From Marinoscillum sp040218045 (GTDB lineage Bacteria; Bacteroidota; Bacteroidia; Cytophagales; Cyclobacteriaceae), in assembly GCA_040218045.1 (NCBI GenBank), contig JAVJQA010000001.1, positions 129,652 through 193,651 of the forward strand: a stretch of 64,000 nucleotides of DNA, written 5' to 3'. Below, one piece after another: positions 26,849 to 36,204 of the stretch (position 1 is its first letter; the number at the start of each line of letters is the position of its first letter). The notes beneath the pieces were generated by a model. It ran no database searches, was not told the origin of the DNA, and was given only the letters and a program-made list of their open reading frames with translations. Made by a program: the position numbers and the translations under genes.

Positions 26849-28396
26849 ATGACATCTACACCGATCATCACAGCACTTTTGCTGACAGTAGTCCTGTTGG
26901 CAAATGCTCAGTCTACTGACTATAATGAACAGGTTGCTCAAGCCAACCTCTTTGCCAATGACGCACAAAACCCAATAGATGGTATCGTGGCCCTAAGGCG
27001 GGTTGAAGCCATCATTCCAAAGGTTACTGATTCTCTTCAAGGACAGTTTTTTCTTGGGCTGGGGATTGCTTATGGACAATTGGGAAACAGGGACTCCTCC
27101 TTCTATTTTCTTGATAAATGTGAAGGAAAAGCCAGGGGCATAAAAGATGATTTAATGATAATAAGGTCATTAAATACCCGTGCCCTTGTACTCATGGGCA
27201 ATGCTGATTATGATGAGTCTCTTGCTACCTATCAAAGAGCCCTGGCAATTGCTGAGGGTAGCGATGAGCCTGAATACATACTGGCTACTTGCAAAATCCT
27301 GGGAAATTCGGCGGGAATATTTTACCAGTTAAAGGATTATGAATCCGCGCTTGACAATACCAATAAGGCTTTAAAACTTAATAAACAACTCGAAAATGAA
27401 TCAGGTCTGGCCTACAATTACCTGAGACTTGCAATTATCTACAAGGATCTTGACAGTCTAAATTTAAGTGTGGAAAATCTCGCATTTGCCAATCAATTTT
27501 TAGGTCAAATACAGGACACCATCACTCTTCTATATTCTAAAAATACACTGGGTGGAGTTTATCAGAAAAAGGGTGACTATAAGAATGCGTTAAGGGAATT
27601 CAAGGAATCTGAAAAGCTGGCCACAAAGGTTAATAATGTGGAGGAGATTATTTATACGAAAGCTTCCATTGCAGATATCCTAATCGAGATGAATCAGTTT
27701 TTAGCTGCTGAGAAATATGTGAAGGAAGTGCTTAACCTTGCCCAGGCCAATGATTTTGCAAACTATATGAGGCGCGGATATGATTTGCAGTACCAGATTG
27801 CACTGGCTCAAGGCCAATATAAGGCTGCATTAAAGTATAGGAACAATTACTTTATGATATCAGATTCCCTGAGCAGCGCCGATGTACAAAAACGTATTGC
27901 TGAACTACAAACCCAATATGAATCCGAGAGAAAAGAAGCCGAAATAGAACGCCTTAAACTTGAGAAGCAACTGGTAGAAGCAAATCTAAGCAGTTCTAGA
28001 AATGCCCAGGCGGGTATTGCTGGAGTGGGGATATTGGCGATAGCCCTGATCATTGTTTACTTCATTCAAAAGGCCAAAAAAGAACAAGCCGAGCGTATTG
28101 TTCAGGAGCTGCAGATCGAGGGGCTTCAGAAAAGAATCATGGAGTTGATTTCCAATCAGAAGGAATACAATATTTCCCTGGATTACAATGGGCTGAATAC
28201 CAAGCTTCACAATGACCTTACGGAAAGGGAGTTTGAGATTCTCCGATTAAGCCTTGAAAACAAAACAAATACCGAAATATCCGAAGAGTTATTTATCTCT
28301 GTGAGCACGGTGAAGTTTCATTTAAGAAATACCTATGCTAAATTAGGTGTGAACAATCGCAAGGAAGCATTCGAATATGTTGTTAAAAAGGCTTAG
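26849..28396 (+). CDS. Membrane TPR-LuxR-type transcriptional regulator (first copy)
   Basis: From the ATG at 26849 the protein has 515 residues. A GTG further upstream at 26804 would place 15 extra residues before the signal peptide (PIITALLLTVVLLANAQ) and is less likely. Several tetratricopeptide repeats (KILGNSAGIFYQLKDYESAL, LGGVYQKKGDYKNALREF) lie in the periplasmic part. A coiled-coil (YESERKEAEIERLKLEKQL), a transmembrane helix near residue 395 (GVGILAIALIIVYFIQ) and a C-terminal LuxR/GerE helix-turn-helix (LTEREFEILRLSLENKTNTE, ISVSTVKFHLRNTYAKLGV) follow. It probably passes an envelope signal directly to DNA. It overlaps the next, related gene by 20 nt. Confidence 0.88.
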   Translation: MTSTPIITALLLTVVLLANAQSTDYNEQVAQANLFANDAQNPIDGIVALRRVEAIIPKVTDSLQGQFFLGLGIAYGQLGNRDSSFYFLDKCEGKARGIKDDLMIIRSLNTRALVLMGNADYDESLATYQRALAIAEGSDEPEYILATCKILGNSAGIFYQLKDYESALDNTNKALKLNKQLENESGLAYNYLRLAIIYKDLDSLNLSVENLAFANQFLGQIQDTITLLYSKNTLGGVYQKKGDYKNALREFKESEKLATKVNNVEEIIYTKASIADILIEMNQFLAAEKYVKEVLNLAQANDFANYMRRGYDLQYQIALAQGQYKAALKYRNNYFMISDSLSSADVQKRIAELQTQYESERKEAEIERLKLEKQLVEANLSSSRNAQAGIAGVGILAIALIIVYFIQKAKKEQAERIVQELQIEGLQKRIMELISNQKEYNISLDYNGLNTKLHNDLTEREFEILRLSLENKTNTEISEELFISVSTVKFHLRNTYAKLGVNNRKEAFEYVVKKA

Positions 28397-30026
28397 CCCT
28401 GCTTTTTTACTGCTCTTTTTAGTCACCATCAGCGCTTTTGGTCAGCCAAGATCATTTATTCAGCAGTTGTTGGATGATGGTGAATATGAAAAAGCGCGAT
28501 TGCTGTGCGATTCAGCCCTCAGTGACCCTTTTCAAAAGGCGAATCGAGCTTACTATTTGTCTAAAAGAGGAGATGTTTACTATTTCCTTGGTGATCTTCG
28601 TGAATCGCTGAGATCATATCTTCAGGCACTTGAGCAATCAGAAATCAACCTACCTGAAAACCGGATCTTAAAGGAGGAGACCACCAGCTACACGGGGTTT
28701 GCATATCGAGAACTCGGGCTTGATCAAAAAGCCATACAGTATTTTGAATCAGCCCTTGGTCAGGCATTTGACATTGGGGATTCTATCGAAATAGCCATCT
28801 GTTATTACAATATTTCTACGGTCTTGCTAAACCAGGGTGCATTGGATGAATCTATGGAAATGCTGCAAAATGCGTATGAGATAGACTTGATCAGGAAAGA
28901 TACTGCAGCACTTGGCTTTGATTTAACCATGATGGGAGCGGCAATGATGAAATCCACTCAACCGGAGAAAGCATTGGATTATTACCGTGAATCAATTGAC
29001 CTGTTAAAAGCTGGGAAGGCCAATTACAATTCCCTTGGCAAGAGATACGGACTTTTGGCGGAAGCCTTTTTGGCAATGAATCAACTGGATAGTGCAGAGT
29101 TTTATACCCAAGAAGCTATCGAGGTTCATGAACTTCAGAGTGATAGTCTCCATATAGGGCAGCTTTGGGTACAGCTGGCAAAAATCAAGAACCAGGCCAA
29201 CGAACCGCGAAATGCTTTGCAATGGGGCGAGCAGGCCAAGTCTTTATTTCAAAAATATCCCCTAAGCAGCAATGCCCTTTATGCCAACACGAGTATGATT
29301 GAGTCCTATGAAGCGATGACCCAATGGCACAAAGCATTGATTTTGCTCAAAGAAAATGAGGTTTACGCCAAGGATTTGGGTCTATTGTATGAATTGCGTG
29401 ATACCTATAAGGGTATGGCTGAGATTTATCAACAGATTCGGGATTCTGGTGCTGTAATTGGTGCTCTGCAAGCGGCACAAATTATGAGTGATTCAATCAA
29501 TCAACTTGAGACGGAGAGGGCCACCGAGAACATGAAAATCAGGTATGATACAGAGAAGATTGAGAGTGAAAATAAAGTACTGACACTTGAAAATGAAGTA
29601 ACCAAGGCACATTTGGCTGAGCGCGAGGCTGAGATTCAAAACCTGATTTTGATTGGGTGTATCCTGTTGGTCATCGGGATTGCCATCCTGGTCATTGTAA
29701 TTATCCGATCCAGGTACAAGACCAGGTTACTTCAGATGGAGGTGAATGAACTGCGAGTAAGAATAAAAGGAATACTGGAATTCAAACCTGAGGAAGTCGG
29801 CATTGTAAAGGAGCATATAAACAACTCTTTGGAAGAAACTTTATCAGATCGGGAGTTCGAAATCCTGAACCTAGCACTAAGCAATAAGAACAATGGACAG
29901 ATCGCTGATGAAGTACATGTATCTATCAACACCGTGAAGTACCATCTGAAAAACATCTACACAAAACTCGGAGTGTCCAACCGCAAGGAAGCGTTGAAAT
30001 ACGCCGTACAGATTGCTTCAAACTAA
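28377..30026 (+). CDS. Membrane TPR-LuxR-type transcriptional regulator (second copy)
   Basis: A 549-residue paralogue of the preceding gene with the same order: a signal peptide (AFLLLFLVTISAFGQ), periplasmic TPR repeats (AFDIGDSIEIAICYYNISTV, DESMEMLQNAYEIDL), a coiled coil, and a transmembrane helix (LILIGCILLVIGIAILVIVI). A LuxR-type DNA-binding domain ends the protein (LSDREFEILNLALSNKNNGQ, VSINTVKYHLKNIYTKLGVS). Overlap with the first copy implies translational coupling and possibly hetero-oligomers. The large T9SS surface protein gene follows 129 nt later and is a reasonable target. Confidence 0.88.
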   Translation: MLLKRLSPAFLLLFLVTISAFGQPRSFIQQLLDDGEYEKARLLCDSALSDPFQKANRAYYLSKRGDVYYFLGDLRESLRSYLQALEQSEINLPENRILKEETTSYTGFAYRELGLDQKAIQYFESALGQAFDIGDSIEIAICYYNISTVLLNQGALDESMEMLQNAYEIDLIRKDTAALGFDLTMMGAAMMKSTQPEKALDYYRESIDLLKAGKANYNSLGKRYGLLAEAFLAMNQLDSAEFYTQEAIEVHELQSDSLHIGQLWVQLAKIKNQANEPRNALQWGEQAKSLFQKYPLSSNALYANTSMIESYEAMTQWHKALILLKENEVYAKDLGLLYELRDTYKGMAEIYQQIRDSGAVIGALQAAQIMSDSINQLETERATENMKIRYDTEKIESENKVLTLENEVTKAHLAEREAEIQNLILIGCILLVIGIAILVIVIIRSRYKTRLLQMEVNELRVRIKGILEFKPEEVGIVKEHINNSLEETLSDREFEILNLALSNKNNGQIADEVHVSINTVKYHLKNIYTKLGVSNRKEALKYAVQIASN

Positions 30027-30050
30027 CTGATAATCAATAGTATGTAAAAA

Positions 30051-30066
30051 CTACCCACCTGGGTAG
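30051..30066. promoter_or_regulatory. Palindrome upstream of the giant surface-protein gene
   Basis: CTACCCACCTGGGTAG consists of two 7-nt arms with a 2-nt centre. It lies about 90 nt before the 1895-residue protein start and just after the LuxR-type regulator gene. The short centre suits a dimeric regulator's operator better than a terminator. Assignment to any regulator is inference. Confidence 0.4.
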
Positions 30067-30155
30067 GATCAAAACTAGCCCACAGGGTCAGGTAAAAATC
30101 ATATTTATTCTTAGAATTTCACAGCATAATAAAACGCTCTAAAATTATTTATGCT

Positions 30156-33100
30156 ATGAAACTCAACAAAAACACGAGAGTCATTCAAGACTCTCGAAAA
30201 TCAATTGCCAACTACTACTTCTATATAGTGGTAGTATTAACAATGATAATATGTATGGTTCTTGATTCAGCGGCAATCGCTCAGTCATTTGTATCCAATG
30301 CTGAAAAGCTAGGTGTTGATGGTTATGTTTATTCCGCAGTGACTGATGGTTCCAAACTCTACATCGGGGGGAACTTCACTCGTGTTGGAGAGCGAACGCC
30401 TTATGGTGCCATCGCTGATGGAACTTCCGGGGATGTAATTTCTGGAAACCCAGTCCCCAATGATCAGGTACTGATTACGAAATCGGATGGTTCGGGGGGC
30501 TTTTATATTGCGGGAGACTTTACGGAAATAGGTGGAGTCAGTCGTGCGGGGCTTGCTCATATTAATTCTTCAGGAACAGTCACGGCATGGGATCCAGATC
30601 CAAACGGAGCTGTTTCCGCAATGGCCGTGGTAGGGTCTACGGTTTATGTTGGAGGTTTTTTCACCAGTGTTGGGGGACAGAGCCGAGACTATCTTGCAGC
30701 TATTAATTCATCGGGAAACGCAACCGAATGGAACCCAGATCCAAATTCTACTGTCTCCGTTTTAGAGGCGGATGCAAATTCTGTATATGTTGGTGGTCAT
30801 TTCATTTCGACCATCGGTGGTCAATCGAGAAGCCGGCTGGCTGAGATCAGTACCTCTACAGGAAATGCTACCACCTGGGATCCAGCTCCTAGTCACGCAC
30901 CATTGGTGATCAAAAAATCAGGTAGCGATCTCTATGTAGGTGGACAATTCACTACAATCGCCGGTGTGAGTCAGGAGTATGTTGCCGCCTTTGATATGAC
31001 CAATGGAAGCCTTACAAGTTGGGATCCTAACCCAAGTGGCACGGTGTATGATATTGAATTTTATGGCAGTGATGTTATTCTGGGAGGTTCTTTTAACGCA
31101 GTTGGTGGAGCTAGTAGATCAAGACTAGCGGCTGTTGATGCCAGCACCGCGACAGCTACTTCCTGGAATCCGAGTTGTCTTAATTCTGTATATGATCTTA
31201 CCATAGATGGTGACATTCTTTATGTAGCCGGGGCATTTTTTGGGCTATACAATCAGCCAAGGAGTCATCTGGCAGCATTTGATATGTCTACCGAGGCATT
31301 GCTTGATTGGAATCCTGGTGTTAATGCTTCCGTCAATGGAAATGTATTTGACATAGCTGCGGGTAATGGAAATGTATATGTTGGTGGAGGGTTTACAGGT
31401 ATAGGAGGTGAAAGACGATTGGGCCTTGCAGCAATCAACCTTTCTGATCTATCCCTTGATGATTTCAATGTTGAGGTTGAAGGGTACTATACTCGCAGTA
31501 GTGTTTATGCGCTTGAGTTACTTGGCAATGCACTTGTTGTAGGTGGAGATTTTACCACCATCGGTGGGGTTACTCGAAACTATCTGGCTAGTGTTTCATT
31601 AACGACAGAATTGCCTACTTCCTGGCAACCAGTTGTAAATGGAGATATTACCAAGCTTCATCTGAAGGATGATATACTGTATGCAGTAGGAGCATTTAAC
31701 TATCTGGAAGGTAATCGGAATCGAGCTGCCGCCATTGATATCAACTCTGGATTACTCACATCATGGGATCCAAATCTGAACAATCAGGTAAATGATATAG
31801 CTGTTACCAGTGGTTCTATCTACTTAACAGGTCTATTTACAACTGTGGGTGGGGAAACCAGAAACAGAATTGCTGAAGTAGATGATGTTGATGGAGATGT
31901 CACTAGTTGGGATCCAAACCTCAACAATACTGGCAATGCCCTTTTGGTTGGCCCTGATGGCAATATTTATGTTGGTGGCGCTTTTACCACCGTAGGAAGC
32001 GATAGCAGACAAAGATTGGCCTCTATCAGTCCAACCGCTAGCACCGCCACGAGTTGGAATCCATCTACCGGAGGCACTATCTATGATTTAGAATCAACCG
32101 GAAATATTTTGTATGTCGGAGGCAATTTTTCTTATACCGGGGGTATTACGCAACGGTCGGCAGGAGCTTTTGATTTTACAACAGGAGACAAGCTGTCGTG
32201 GAACCCAGAATTCACCAGTGGAACGACTATCCGAACAATTAAGGTATTAGATGAATCTGTTTTTATGTTCGGGATTATAGAAAGTGCCTTGGGTTCGAAT
32301 GTAGCCTATGGTACGGCGGTTACCCGGACTAATGATGCTCCGTATGATATTTTGCTCAGTAATAACTCGATCAATGAAAACATACTTGAAAGCAATGTTG
32401 GGACCCTAAGTTCTACTGATGATTCTGGGGATACTCACACCTATACCTTAGTAACAGGAGCTGGTGATGACGACAATGAAAAATTTGATATTACTAATAC
32501 TGCGCTTCACCCAGCAGTTCCTTTGGATTATGAAACGGATCCCAATCCAACGGTTAGGGTCAGATCAACAGATCAAAATGGCTATTATACCGAGAAAGCT
32601 TTTTCAATCACAGTTAATAATGTAATTGAATCTGAAAGTGATATTACGGCTTTTTCTGTCTCCGGTCAGACAAGCTCGGCTACAATAGATGCTGTGAATC
32701 ATACTGTCACTGTGAGTCTACCACCAGGTACTGATGTAACTTCAGTATTACCGTCCATTACAGTAAATACCAGCGCCACTTATTCACCACAAACGGCACA
32801 GGATTTTACTTCACCGGTTGAGTATATTGTTACGGCAGAAGATGCCTCAACTCAGGTTTGGACGGTGACAGTACGATCTCCATTATCTGGTATTTATTCA
32901 GTGAAAACGGGAGGTGACTTTGAAACAATGAGTTTGGCTGTTTCCTATTTGAATACTCATGGAATAGGCGCAGATGTGACCTTTGAAATAGATGGTTTTC
33001 ATTCGTTGAATACCATAGTTGGTAGGTATCCCGGAAACACCGAGCACACTTTGACAATTACTCCTGCATCAGCGGCATCAGTTGCTACTTTTTCTAACAG

Positions 33101-35843
33101 ATTAACCTTTCAGGGAACTGAAAATGTAATCATTAGTGGAGATGACCTTCTTTTGTTTAACCATTCGCCCAACAGTGGTACGGCAATTAAACTGGAAGAT
33201 GATCCCATAACGAACGATCCTTCCAATAATATTCTAATTGAGAACACACTTTTTAAATCAGATGCTTATTGTATTTGGGTGCAAAATGGGCACAATTTGG
33301 AAGTTCGAGGTAACGTATTTACACCTTATGCTGTAACCTCAGGAAGTTTAACTGCCCTTCTTGGTAATGGTGACCTAGCGGATATCTCATTTCATAATAA
33401 TGAAGTGTATTTCAATGAAACCAATGGCGCTAATGGGCCAGCATATGGTGTATCGATTACAGCTTTGACTGGTACACTAAATGTTGAGAATAATGTAATC
33501 GCACTAAACCCAGAGGATTACTCAACCCAGTATGGTGTTTACATAGGTGGTGCTACAGAGACAGTCAATATCAATCATAACACTATAATTACAGGGTTTA
33601 ATACCCCAACCGAAAGTGCAACCATTTATGGTATTCGATTACTTGGAGACCCATCAACTGCTCTGACTATAAAAAATAATATTATAGTGATGGGTGATTT
33701 ATTTTCTGGGACAAAAACAGGAATTGACTACTCTCCTGGTGAGATAACACTAGATGTTAGCGATAACAACATCAGCTCCACAGGTGGAGGTACCATGCGA
33801 TATGCTTCATTGTATGGCACTGTCTATGATGACACCAACTTTACTACGCTGCAAGGTATTATTGATGGCACTACGAACAGTACAATAGTATTTACGGATG
33901 AAACGAATTTGGATTATTCCCTAGCCGGTGCTTCTCTCAATGACGCTGATCTTAGAGGAGTGCCTATAGCAGGCGTTACTGAAGATATTGCAGGGGTAAC
34001 CCGTAGTACTTCCGCTCCTTCAAAAGGCGCATTTGAATCACCCAATACCATTGCTACCATCACAGCATTTAGCTTTACTGGTCAAATCGGTGAAGCGGTG
34101 ATTGATGCAGCAAATTTTACAATCGATGCAGAGATTGATTATCAAAGTGATATCACCAATGTCGCCCCAACCATCAGCACCTTTGCAGGCTCGTCGATCA
34201 ATCCACTTTCCGGTAATGGAGAGGATTTCACATCGAGTGTTACCTACACTGTGATGGCAGAAGCTGGCAACACTCAGGAATGGGTAGTTAGTATATCTGA
34301 AGGAATCACCTGGAGTGGCACCTCCTGGAGCAATGGCACTGGTCCCGGTGCAGGATCTGATCATGTACTTATAGCCGGTGATTACAATACGGCCGACGAT
34401 GGTACAATTGATGTGAAAAGCATCACCATCAACTCTGGAGCAACCTTCACCGTGGCATCCGAAGACCATCTTTATGTAGTAGATGATATTGTTAACAATG
34501 GTACGCTTATCATTGAGTCAGGAGCCGATCTGATGTCTTTTGAGTCGGGTTCTTTTTCCGGAAATGATGTGATCATCAAACGAAATACACGATATGCGGA
34601 TGGTCGCTACAGTTTCGTTGGCACTCCTGTGGAGCAATCTGCTAATGTCACAAAAACTACCATTGGCTCACATGTATATACTTATGATGAAACTGAACCT
34701 TATGAGCCCAATGATGGTCTGGGTAGATGGATTAAAATGAGTGGAGAGCTTGTGCCGGGTGTAGGTTATACACAAGCCATGCAGCAAGAGATTGTTTTCG
34801 AGGGAGTACCCAATGTGGGAACGGTCAATGTGACCGGGACGTACACAGGCACCTATGATGACGCCACCAATGAAGAGACAGAAGGATGGATGTTGGTATC
34901 AAATCCATACGCTACTGCCATTGATGTAGCTGATTTTCTTGGCCCCAATACGAACATTGAAGGGGCAGTCTATATCTGGGATGACAATGGCTCTAACAAT
35001 GGACGAGGTACGAATGCAGACTACATCATTGCGAATGGCACCATGGCCACCAATACGACAGATGCCGGAGGCCAGACCCGCTACAATAACCGACTTGGTT
35101 CGGCACAGGGATTCTTTGTCAAGCTGAGTGATGATACTGATACAGAAGTGTCATTCACTCCCGACATGAGAGTAACTGGTGGCAACTCGGATGATAATTT
35201 TTTCAGGAAGTCTGTACCTTCTCATGCGCGCATCAACCTGACCAATGATCAGGGCCTATTCAAGCAAACTATTGTAGCCTGGATCCCATCTATTGATGAT
35301 GCGCAGTTTGACCGGAGCTTTGATGCGAAAGTATTTAGTACCAACTCCCCGGACTTGATTTATACTAAAAAGGGAGAGACGAACCTGGCCATTCAGGGAG
35401 TGAGCTACGAGCGTAATGAGATCTATCTTGTGGTCAATGTCAGTGAGGATGGCATGTACACTTTAAGTGTAGGTGATATCAATGCCGCTCATGGACAAGC
35501 ACTTTACCTGCACGATCTGCAAACCGATGAGCTTATTGATCTGAGCCAGAAGGGCTACACCTTCAATGCTCAGTCTGGTCAGGTCCATGATCGGTTTGTA
35601 TTGCTGAGTAACCATAAAGTGCTGGGGCTTGGAAGCCATTCAATCAAAATCTATGCACATGACCGCACGCTTTACATCCATCAGCCAGAGGGTGAAGAGC
35701 GCAACCTGAAGTTGATCAGTCTGTCAGGTAAAGAAGTCCTGAGCCAACAGGTGACCGGATCTGCGAAGCTTCAGCTTACACTCCCAGCAGGAGTGTACAT
35801 CGCCACTGATGGAGAAGTTTCGCACAAAATCATTTTGAAATAA
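30156..35843 (+). CDS. Giant T9SS-exported surface protein with propeller, cadherin-like and beta-helix regions
   Basis: The protein has 1895 residues. A membrane-spanning N-terminus (VVVLTMIICMVLDSAAIAQ) acts as an extended signal peptide. About fifteen repeats of roughly 45 residues (YVGGFFTSVGGQSRDYLAAI, ATEWNPDPNSTV) fill residues 45-720 and look like a beta-propeller. A cadherin-like domain follows (NDAPYDILLSNNSINENI, about 728-825), then a DUF5018-like domain (ITAFSVSGQTSSATIDAVNH). A right-handed beta-helix region (about 915-1290, VENNVIALNP, INHNTIITGF) leads to a second DUF5018-like copy. The C-terminal 75 residues carry a T9SS type A sorting domain ending GVYIATDGEVSHKIILK. It is likely an adhesin or surface-layer component. 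Function is not established. Confidence 0.88.
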   Translation: MKLNKNTRVIQDSRKSIANYYFYIVVVLTMIICMVLDSAAIAQSFVSNAEKLGVDGYVYSAVTDGSKLYIGGNFTRVGERTPYGAIADGTSGDVISGNPVPNDQVLITKSDGSGGFYIAGDFTEIGGVSRAGLAHINSSGTVTAWDPDPNGAVSAMAVVGSTVYVGGFFTSVGGQSRDYLAAINSSGNATEWNPDPNSTVSVLEADANSVYVGGHFISTIGGQSRSRLAEISTSTGNATTWDPAPSHAPLVIKKSGSDLYVGGQFTTIAGVSQEYVAAFDMTNGSLTSWDPNPSGTVYDIEFYGSDVILGGSFNAVGGASRSRLAAVDASTATATSWNPSCLNSVYDLTIDGDILYVAGAFFGLYNQPRSHLAAFDMSTEALLDWNPGVNASVNGNVFDIAAGNGNVYVGGGFTGIGGERRLGLAAINLSDLSLDDFNVEVEGYYTRSSVYALELLGNALVVGGDFTTIGGVTRNYLASVSLTTELPTSWQPVVNGDITKLHLKDDILYAVGAFNYLEGNRNRAAAIDINSGLLTSWDPNLNNQVNDIAVTSGSIYLTGLFTTVGGETRNRIAEVDDVDGDVTSWDPNLNNTGNALLVGPDGNIYVGGAFTTVGSDSRQRLASISPTASTATSWNPSTGGTIYDLESTGNILYVGGNFSYTGGITQRSAGAFDFTTGDKLSWNPEFTSGTTIRTIKVLDESVFMFGIIESALGSNVAYGTAVTRTNDAPYDILLSNNSINENILESNVGTLSSTDDSGDTHTYTLVTGAGDDDNEKFDITNTALHPAVPLDYETDPNPTVRVRSTDQNGYYTEKAFSITVNNVIESESDITAFSVSGQTSSATIDAVNHTVTVSLPPGTDVTSVLPSITVNTSATYSPQTAQDFTSPVEYIVTAEDASTQVWTVTVRSPLSGIYSVKTGGDFETMSLAVSYLNTHGIGADVTFEIDGFHSLNTIVGRYPGNTEHTLTITPASAASVATFSNRLTFQGTENVIISGDDLLLFNHSPNSGTAIKLEDDPITNDPSNNILIENTLFKSDAYCIWVQNGHNLEVRGNVFTPYAVTSGSLTALLGNGDLADISFHNNEVYFNETNGANGPAYGVSITALTGTLNVENNVIALNPEDYSTQYGVYIGGATETVNINHNTIITGFNTPTESATIYGIRLLGDPSTALTIKNNIIVMGDLFSGTKTGIDYSPGEITLDVSDNNISSTGGGTMRYASLYGTVYDDTNFTTLQGIIDGTTNSTIVFTDETNLDYSLAGASLNDADLRGVPIAGVTEDIAGVTRSTSAPSKGAFESPNTIATITAFSFTGQIGEAVIDAANFTIDAEIDYQSDITNVAPTISTFAGSSINPLSGNGEDFTSSVTYTVMAEAGNTQEWVVSISEGITWSGTSWSNGTGPGAGSDHVLIAGDYNTADDGTIDVKSITINSGATFTVASEDHLYVVDDIVNNGTLIIESGADLMSFESGSFSGNDVIIKRNTRYADGRYSFVGTPVEQSANVTKTTIGSHVYTYDETEPYEPNDGLGRWIKMSGELVPGVGYTQAMQQEIVFEGVPNVGTVNVTGTYTGTYDDATNEETEGWMLVSNPYATAIDVADFLGPNTNIEGAVYIWDDNGSNNGRGTNADYIIANGTMATNTTDAGGQTRYNNRLGSAQGFFVKLSDDTDTEVSFTPDMRVTGGNSDDNFFRKSVPSHARINLTNDQGLFKQTIVAWIPSIDDAQFDRSFDAKVFSTNSPDLIYTKKGETNLAIQGVSYERNEIYLVVNVSEDGMYTLSVGDINAAHGQALYLHDLQTDELIDLSQKGYTFNAQSGQVHDRFVLLSNHKVLGLGSHSIKIYAHDRTLYIHQPEGEERNLKLISLSGKEVLSQQVTGSAKLQLTLPAGVYIATDGEVSHKIILK

Positions 35844-35855
35844 ACGGATTTGACG

Positions 35856-35889
35856 TGACAGGTTTTTGAAACCTGTCAGGTCCTTTTTT
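35856..35889 (+). terminator. Strong hairpin after the giant T9SS gene
   Basis: TGACAGGTTT at 35856-35865 pairs perfectly with AAACCTGTCA at 35869-35878 around a TTG loop, followed by GGTCC and a run of T. It is a good intrinsic terminator or a member of the dispersed ACCTGTCA-type palindromes known from Bacteroidota. The PID-CTERM gene starts 20 nt after it. Confidence 0.7.
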
Positions 35890-35909
35890 CAAACCAAAAC
35901 ATTTAAACC

Positions 35910-36086
35910 ATGAAAAACTTACTCATAAAATCAATCGTACTCCTTCCAGCCTTATTATTTGTCATACCTGCGTTTGCGCAAGGGGCACCACCAGCTACCC
36001 CTATTGATGGTGGGTTGAGTCTCCTGCTGGCAGCAGGTGGAGCCTATGGCATCAAGAAGCTGAGAGATCATAGAAGGAGTAATTAG
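35910..36086 (+). CDS. PID-CTERM miniprotein (58 aa)
   Basis: A short gene from ATG 35910 to TAG 36084-36086. It encodes a signal peptide (SIVLLPALLFVIPAFAQ), a five- to six-residue proline/alanine linker, and the tripartite sorting tail TPIDGGLSLLLAAGGAYGIK, ending KKLRDHRRSN. This is the PID-CTERM pattern: a PIDGG motif, a short hydrophobic helix and a basic end. Almost nothing is left after the two sorting signals are removed, so the mature product would be tiny. It follows a T9SS surface-protein gene, with a terminator on each side. Confidence 0.8.
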   Translation: MKNLLIKSIVLLPALLFVIPAFAQGAPPATPIDGGLSLLLAAGGAYGIKKLRDHRRSN

Positions 36087-36139
36087 AGCTGAGGATTTAG
36101 GGCGTCCTGGATCGATATGAATCGAATTCAGGAATTAAG

Positions 36140-36181
36140 CCGGCTCGCTCTCAAGAAATTGGGAGGGGTCGGTTTTTTTTT
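36140..36181 (+). terminator. Intrinsic terminator after the PID-CTERM gene
   Basis: CCGGCTC at 36140-36146 pairs (with two G-T pairs) with GGGTCGG at 36166-36172 and is followed by nine T. The stem can be extended by weaker pairs. It ends the unit that starts with the LuxR-type regulators or the giant T9SS gene. Confidence 0.65.
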
Positions 36182-36204
36182 GCTTTGGGGTTGCGTGCCA
36201 CAGG

